Below are positions 58,850 through 64,000 of a stretch of DNA of 64,000 nucleotides, piece after piece; positions within the stretch are counted from its first letter, which is position 1, and the number at the start of each line of letters is the position of its first letter. The stretch comes from Cymodocea nodosa (taxonomy: Eukaryota > Streptophyta > Magnoliopsida > Alismatales > Cymodoceaceae), in the NCBI GenBank assembly GCA_036874045.1, contig JAZBRI010000003.1, positions 19,321,501 to 19,385,500 of the forward strand. Reading direction: 5' to 3'. Position numbers and translations under genes: made by a program. The notes below the pieces were generated by a model. The model did no database searches and had not been told where the DNA came from. It saw only the letters and a list, made by a program, of their open reading frames with translations.

Positions 58850-60404
58850 ATTGCAGGATTACATTATTTAGGGGGAGTAGCTAATTTATAGTGTCAAATT
58901 ATTATCTGCAAATGATCAAAATCTAAAGATCAATGGAATGATCAATTAGAAAAGGCTAAAAAATTTGAAAATTAGTTATGAGAGCAACTATTTGGTATTA
59001 CAAGAGGCACCATAAATTGGTAGAAAGTGCTCACATCGATTGAGTGGAAATTGTGCCTAAAATCTTGATACTCAAGGAGAGAAAAATTTGCAATAGTTAG
59101 AAACAAGTATTGTTAGAAAAAGAAGAATCTCTTGAAGAGAGATTTTAAGAAGCTAAACAGTTGGTAATCAGAAGGTGATCAGTAAAGGATCAATTATGAT
59201 GTTCTGAAATTAACAATTGGTATCAAAAGTAGCATCAATTATTGAATCATGTTCTTTAAAGGAAACAAGGCCTGCACGAGCCAAGATGAATGAATATAAA
59301 AGTAAGGAAATCAGATTTATAAAAGGACAAGCAAAATCTACAGTAGCCAGATTACAGTCTTCAAATTATCTTTTGCAAATTGAAAGAACCTCTTGAAATA
59401 AAGATCTAAGAGAAGATAAATGGATTGCAATCAAAAGCTAAATGATTGAGAATTATTTATGATGTTTTTGACTAACAATTGGTACCTAGTTCAGTTGGTA
59501 TCATATATGTCATTTTGCAAAATAGGTGCAACAAATCTATCTACAAGGAAAAGCATATAAGTAGGAGGAGAACCTACTATATGAAGGGAATTTAGAATGT
59601 TGCTTCAGTGCAAAAAGAAAGTATATAAAGAGGGCACGCATATAGGGGGAGAGCCTATAGCTTGCTATTAAAAATTAGAAAACCTCCATATAGATAGGGG
59701 AGAGCTTGTGGCAACAACTACAAACATTAACTACATATGTATAAATTGCTACATTAACTATTGGCATTTCACTATTTTTCATTTTTTACAGATGATGCAG
59801 TAAATAAACGAGACAAAAGAAGAAATACCATAAACCAGGAGAGCAATTACTGACTTCTCAGATATTAATATGTCAACAACTGGTATTAGATAAGGATAGA
59901 GGAAATTGACACTTCAATTGATACTATGCTCGAATAAGAAAGAAGAAAAGCAGTATAACATCAAAAGGAAAGAATAAATATCTCAACAATTGATATCAGC
60001 ACACCAAGAGTTAACATTTGATGCACAATCAAAATTGGTATTCGAAGATATTGATGAAATTAATTCTTTCAACATTTGATATTAAATAGGTTTATGGAAA
60101 TCAAAAAATTATTATGACATCAAATATTACATCTTGACAAAAAGAAGAGAAATATGGTAGTTATTTAAGCAAAAGAAAGTTATGGAACTCCTTTTATCTA
60201 ATGACAAAAAGGGGGAGAAGAATAAAGAGAATTACATAGAAGACAAGGGGAGAATTCCTAAGACACAAACAGGGGGAGGAATTAACTCCATTATATTACA
60301 TTCACTATAAATCTTTGCTTTACTTAGTTTCTATGTGACTGAATGTATAGAAACAATCTAGGAAGTGAAATATATGTAATTAAATATAAAGGATTTTGTC
60401 ATTA
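58850..60404 (+). other. A2 non-coding spacer replacing pol
   Basis: Colinear with 32467-33874 of A'. No pol domain is seen. GGGGGAG-type tracts lie near 58862, 59643, 60211 and 60271. Primer-binding-site-like motifs include TAACAATTGGTATCA at 59211-59225, identical to the LTR/primer-site junction of A4, and CTAACAATTGGTA near 59473. Confidence 0.75.
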
Positions 60405-60420
60405 TCAAAAAGGGGGAGAT
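60405..60420 (+). other. A2 polypurine tract
   Basis: ATCAAAAAGGGGGAGAT at the position where A' has its 3' LTR border. Here only about 10 bp of LTR-like sequence (TGTTAGAACC) follow. Confidence 0.8.
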
Positions 60421-60435
60421 TGTTAGAACCTATTT

Positions 60436-60902
60436 CAGATTTGTTAACTTCTATTTTTAAACTTGTTCAATTTATCTTTATGCTTATATCAATAATTACT
60501 TTTAGAAGTAAACAAACAACCTTTCACACAAATTAGAGATTAATTCTAATTTGTATTTTAACTGCAAGTGCATAGTGTATATTGTATTTGTGTGCAAGTA
60601 CAGGTTGAACCCATAAAGATTGAGTAAGAATTGTGTATTGTTCCAATTTTTATATTAGAGTTTATATGTGTTTAGTAAGCACTACGTTGAGTTACAGTTA
60701 ACACAACGAACTTAGTTCGTTGAGTTATAACTAACTCAACGGACTGAACTCGTGGACTTAAGTTAACTCCACGAGCCTATCTTTCTAGTCAAATACTACT
60801 ATTTACAGAAGAATTCGACCAATCATTGGGTAGTTCCACAGATTGTAAATAACATCAATTAAGCTCTTTAATGTTAGTTAATATTAGATTTATTATTAAG
60901 CA
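60436..60902 (-). mobile_element. Second Athila-like C LTR
   Basis: Homologous throughout to 6047-6488 plus 23001-23024 and of equal length. It carries CGTTGAGTTA-taac-TAACTCAACG (60718-60741, perfect 10-bp arms), CGTTGAGTTA/TAACACAACG near 60685-60708 and CTCGTGGACTTA/TAACTCCACGAG near 60747-60773. No target duplication is seen around it, and no primer binding site is adjacent. Confidence 0.7.
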
Positions 60903-61676
60903 ACACTAACATTCAGATATTTCAAATAGTAACCATTAAAATCTTTAAGTATTTGGAACAATTCAATTTCAGTAAACTGTAAAACTATTTTCTATTTTCT
61001 AAATCAAATAAATATAAAACATTCACAATACTAACAATGATAACATTAATCACGATACAAAACAAACAATACAATACTTTAATACTAAATGTAAACACAA
61101 ATAATTTGTTGTTTTTGGTATTTTTGTTTTGATATGTTCCTGAAGATGAATGAAAGGTAAAATGTAAAAATCTCTATTGATAGTAAAAACTTTCGTCACT
61201 ACATGTGACGCAATTACACCACTGAAAACTTAATCACTTACAATCTTGCCTCCTCTCCCAATAGAATCATGAATCCAAAATTGTAAGATGATCTCCTCTT
61301 CAGCATACTGGCATCAACCCAAAACCAAGGCTAGAAGCTTTACGATCTCTTGATATATGAGTCGGTGCTTGGTGAAAATGGCTTCCCTTCCCGTGACGCG
61401 ATCACTCCTCACAGTGGTTTTCAGTCATCGTGTTTGGCTCGGAATCAACTTGGCATCAAGAAAGTATCCTCACAAACCTCCGATGGTTAGTGATTTTGGT
61501 GGTGGTGTGGAGCTTCAGGGAACTTTCGATGTTGCCTACAGTTAGTGCAATGCTCCACCTCTGCACACACACTTTCTTCATCTTTCTCCTCTTCTTTTAT
61601 ATTTCTTTCTATAGTAATTGCTTCTGCTTAGATGATTAGTTGGATTTTCTTCATTCATATCAACAATGGTGATTTC
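60903..61676. other. Unassigned region with a GC-richer patch
   Basis: No similarity to the other repeats here. An inverted repeat CGTCAC-tacat-GTGACG lies near 61194-61210. From about 61240 to 61560 base composition becomes richer in G+C; a plus-strand frame at 61357-61545 (62 codons, MSRCLVKMASLPVTRS...) is open. I do not recognise the protein, and the opposite strand is equally uninformative. It is the only stretch that might be non-transposon DNA. Confidence 0.35.
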
Positions 61677-63104
61677 TGTTAGGACCCTAGTATTTGATAA
61701 TGCAAAAACCTGTGTGAGGAAATATATTGTATTTCAATGAAGACAATGCAGCTAAAGTTCAGAAGGCAGATAAACAGAATCAAGTAGTTCAAAATTTACT
61801 ACTATAAAGCTACAAGAAAATCAGATAGTTACCAAGCCAAGTATTTGAAATAAAGTTAATTTTCGGTAGGTTACAAGCTTAAGTATCCGAAGAGTAAAGC
61901 AGCAGAAATACCATCAGACAGTTAGAAGGATAACTATCCGAATTTACAAAGCCTTCGGAGAGTTAAATGATCAGATAGTTAAGAAAGATTGAATGATTAG
62001 AGAGTTAAGAAATTAACTATCTGAAAGCTAAAGGACTTTTCGGTAAGTTAGAAAAGCTATCTATCCGAAACTTAAGTCATTCAATTACCCACGTGTAGAA
62101 ATCTAGAACAAAAGACTTAAGTGATTTTTTGATGAGTTAGAATGCTAACTATCCAAAACATAGGAATTTTCAATGAGTTATAAGTATAACCATCCGAAAC
62201 TTAAGTCAATCTATTATGCACGTGTTGAATTAGATAAAGCAGTCGAAAACTTAACAAAGGATTTTGGAGGGTTACTGTAGCTAACTATCTGACAATTAAA
62301 TAATAGTTCGGCAAGTTACAACTGTAAGTATCCGATTGAATATCAGCTCATTGTACGACCTAAAATCCTACATGGTAGAAAGACTTAAGTGATTTTTCGG
62401 TGAGTTACACATATAACCATCCGAAAATCAAAGGGAATCGAAAGGTTGCTTACTAAACATCAGACAAAATGGTAACTTACTATTTTTGGGACTACTACAT
62501 ATCTAGTACAGTAGAAAACATTCATTGGAAGTGAATATGTTTGTTATACTTCTTGGTATATATATGAGAAGTAAAGAGAAGATAAAGGAGATAAAAAAAA
62601 ATGAAAACATCATACAGTAAGCTACACACAATTTCATATACACTCTCAAGTTTGCAATATTCAAGAACACCTATAAAGATTCATTACAGCAGAAAAGCTC
62701 CTTACACTCAAACTCTGATAGAAAGTTCAAAGACTGTTGGTTCATGAGTTTCAACCTAAAAACTCACTGTTGGTTGAAAGCTTCAACCTGAAAGCTCAAA
62801 GAAAGGTTAGTTGTTGAGCTTATACTTGAAAGCTCTAAGTGTTGGTTCTTGCTTCAACTTGAAAGCAAGTATTGTAAGTACTTGACTACTTAGTGAAGCC
62901 CAAGTGTATCTTGGGGGTGGACTAGCCAAGTTGGTGAACCACCTAAAAATTGTTATGTGTTCCTTTCTATTTATTGTTGTGCATCTTATTTAATTTAGTT
63001 TCACACTCTCTTTAATAGAATTAGTTGATTCTAAATTAAAAGAAGTAAAAAATTACACATCTTCACCATTCACCCCCCCTTTGGTAAGCCTATCGATCCT
63101 AACA
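61677..63104 (+). repeat. A4 5' LTR
   Basis: 1428 bp, TGTTAGG...CCTAACA. It has CACGTG at 62090 and 62219, repeated GATAACTATCCGAA / TCGGAGAGTTA motifs (61860-62410), the best-preserved hairpin array, CTTGGGGGTGGACTAGCCAA and the U5 block TTCACCCCCCCTTTGGTAAG. Confidence 0.92.
62745..62869 (+). repeat. LTR hairpin array, copy A4 (four perfect stems)
   Basis: Four stem-loops in 125 bp: TGAGTTT/AAACTCA (62745-62766), AGCTT/AAGCT (62779-62796), GAGCTT/AAGCTC (62816-62835) and CTTGCTT/AAGCAAG (62848-62869). Loops are CAACCTAA, CAACCTGA, ATACTTGA and CAACTTGA. Arms pair without mismatch although the arm sequences differ. The array lies in the 3' part of the LTR, so it is probably in the 5' leader of the RNA (inference). 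Confidence 0.78.
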
Positions 63105-63106
63105 AT

Positions 63107-63118
63107 TGGTATCAGAGC
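63107..63118 (+). other. A4 primer binding site
   Basis: TGGTATCAGAGC, the canonical site complementary to initiator tRNA-Met, two bases after the LTR. It is the only copy in the window with no change. Confidence 0.95.
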
Positions 63119-63155
63119 TTGGTTAATTCGTTATAAGATTTAACCATCTAGATTT

Positions 63156-64000
63156 ATGGCTCAATTTGCTGAGGGACAAAACATCCACAGTCCTCCTATA
63201 TTTGATAGTTCCAATTATAACTATTGGAAGAATAGAATGGAGTGTTTCCTTAGGAGTTCTGATGTAAAACTTTGGAAGATTGTTGTTCTTGGAACTACAC
63301 TTCCAACTAGTGATGTTATGAACTGGTCTGAGGAGGATGAGAGAATCATCAAGTTGGATGCTAAAGGGTTGAATGCTATATATTGTGCACTAACTATTGA
63401 ACAATATAACAAAGTTTCTGCATGCAAGTCTGCACATGAGGTCTGGAAAATCCTTCAAGTTACTCGCGAAGGTACAAGCTAGGTAAAGGACACCAAAATT
63501 AGCATTCTATTGAGAAAATTAGAATTGTTTAAAATGAATGAAAATGAAAACATAACTGAAATGTTTTCAAGATTTACTAAAATTATTAATAGTCTAAAAG
63601 GCCTAGGAAAGGAATTCTCTTCTCGTGAACAAGTACAAAAGATCCTAAGAAGTTTAACTGTGGAGTGGAAACAGAAATCCACCTCCATCCAAGATTCCAA
63701 GGATCTCAACAATTACATAGTTGAAGAACTGTTGGGCAATCTTCTGGCCTATGAAGTTTAAATGAAAGACTAGAAGGAACAGGAGGGAACAGTTGAAAAG
63801 AAAGTTGAAAAGAAAAAGGAAATTGCATTTCCTTCAACTGAAGAAGCTCTAAGCTCAAATGATGATGAGATCATGTTGCTGGCAAGGAACTTCAAGAAGT
63901 TCATGAAGAAAAAGAATAAGACCAGCTCCTCCAAAAGAATTGTCCCTATATGTTTTAAATGCAAAAGGCAAGGGCACATATAGACTTTCTATCTATTTTA
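63156..64000 (+). pseudogene. A4 Gag, running off the window
   Basis: Copia-type Gag in one uninterrupted frame from MAQFAEGQNIHSPPIFD to the start of the zinc knuckle (ICFKCKRQGHI). Core motifs: NYWKNRMECFLRSSD, NWSEEDERIIKLDAKGLN, NKVSACKSAHEVW, LRKLELFKMNENENI, LGKEFSSREQVQKIL. There are no frameshifts; the only damage is four stops, TAG 63480, TAA 63759, TAG 63771 and TAG 63981, at positions that are Gln or Trp in the sister copies. The remainder lies beyond the window, so I cannot tell whether pol is present. Confidence 0.9.

Larger units (their letters stand above)
42752..60420 (+). mobile_element. Gag-only element A2 (carrying nested B2)
   Basis: 5' LTR, primer binding site, gag split by B2, non-coding spacer and polypurine tract, in the same order as A'. 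The 3' LTR is missing: after TGTTAGAACC (60421-60430) the sequence no longer matches a family-A LTR and enters a C LTR. Confidence 0.82.

Noticed and set aside
1-64000. tRNA, rRNA or recognisable host genes
   Set aside because: None found on either strand by eye; tRNA-like strings are primer binding sites.

Overview
Organism and overall character. The window is AT-rich plant nuclear DNA made almost entirely of LTR retrotransposons inserted into one another. The evidence is Ty1/copia Gag, PR, INT, RT and RNase H domains, tRNA-iMet-type primer binding sites (TGGTATCAGAGC and decayed forms), Athila-type Ty3/gypsy Gag, INT and RT fragments, and LTRs with plant-copia U5 ends. It looks like repeat-rich, probably heterochromatic sequence from a seed plant; I cannot name the species. 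I recognise no host gene. No element is intact. Most broken codons are TAG at former Gln or Trp codons, as expected from decay of methylated cytosine.

Families. Names here are mine. A = copia-like, gag-only, LTR 1.4-1.8 kb. B = copia, LTR about 1.5 kb, gag-pol plus an extra 3' ORF. C = Ty3/gypsy Athila-like, LTR about 0.47 kb. D = copia, LTR about 1.2 kb, gag-pol plus an extra 3' ORF. E = a copia remnant.

Layout. 1-6488: minus-strand Athila C1 (3' ORF, INT, gag, primer binding site, 5' LTR); PR-RT-RNase H is deleted. 6489-22995: plus-strand D composite (LTR, internal, LTR, partial internal, partial LTR) inside the C1 LTR, flanked by a CTAGT duplication; a family-A solo LTR (20698-22514, duplication GATGC) sits in its second copy. 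23579-40084: minus-strand B1, duplication CAACG, with the gag-only element A' (30674-37213) inserted in its gag. 40085-42059: remnants, including family E. 42060-42751: plus-strand Athila PR/RT fragment C2, cut by element A2. A2 runs 42752-60420 and carries B2 (44521-57527, duplication CGAGG/CGAGA) in its gag. 60436-60902: a second C LTR. 60903-61676: unassigned sequence with a GC-richer patch. 61677-64000: element A4 (5' LTR, primer binding site, gag), cut by the window end.

Most interesting. (1) Family-A LTRs carry an array of hairpins with a nearly constant 8-nt loop and stems that change in a compensatory way. (2) A homologous accessory ORF with a TATA-like box and a telo-box just upstream lies after pol in copia B and D and also after integrase in Athila C1. 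(3) Family A keeps gag but has a non-coding spacer in place of pol, and the spacer contains repeated primer-binding-site-like motifs. (4) LTRs of unrelated families share short palindromic TAACT/CGA motifs and CACGTG boxes.
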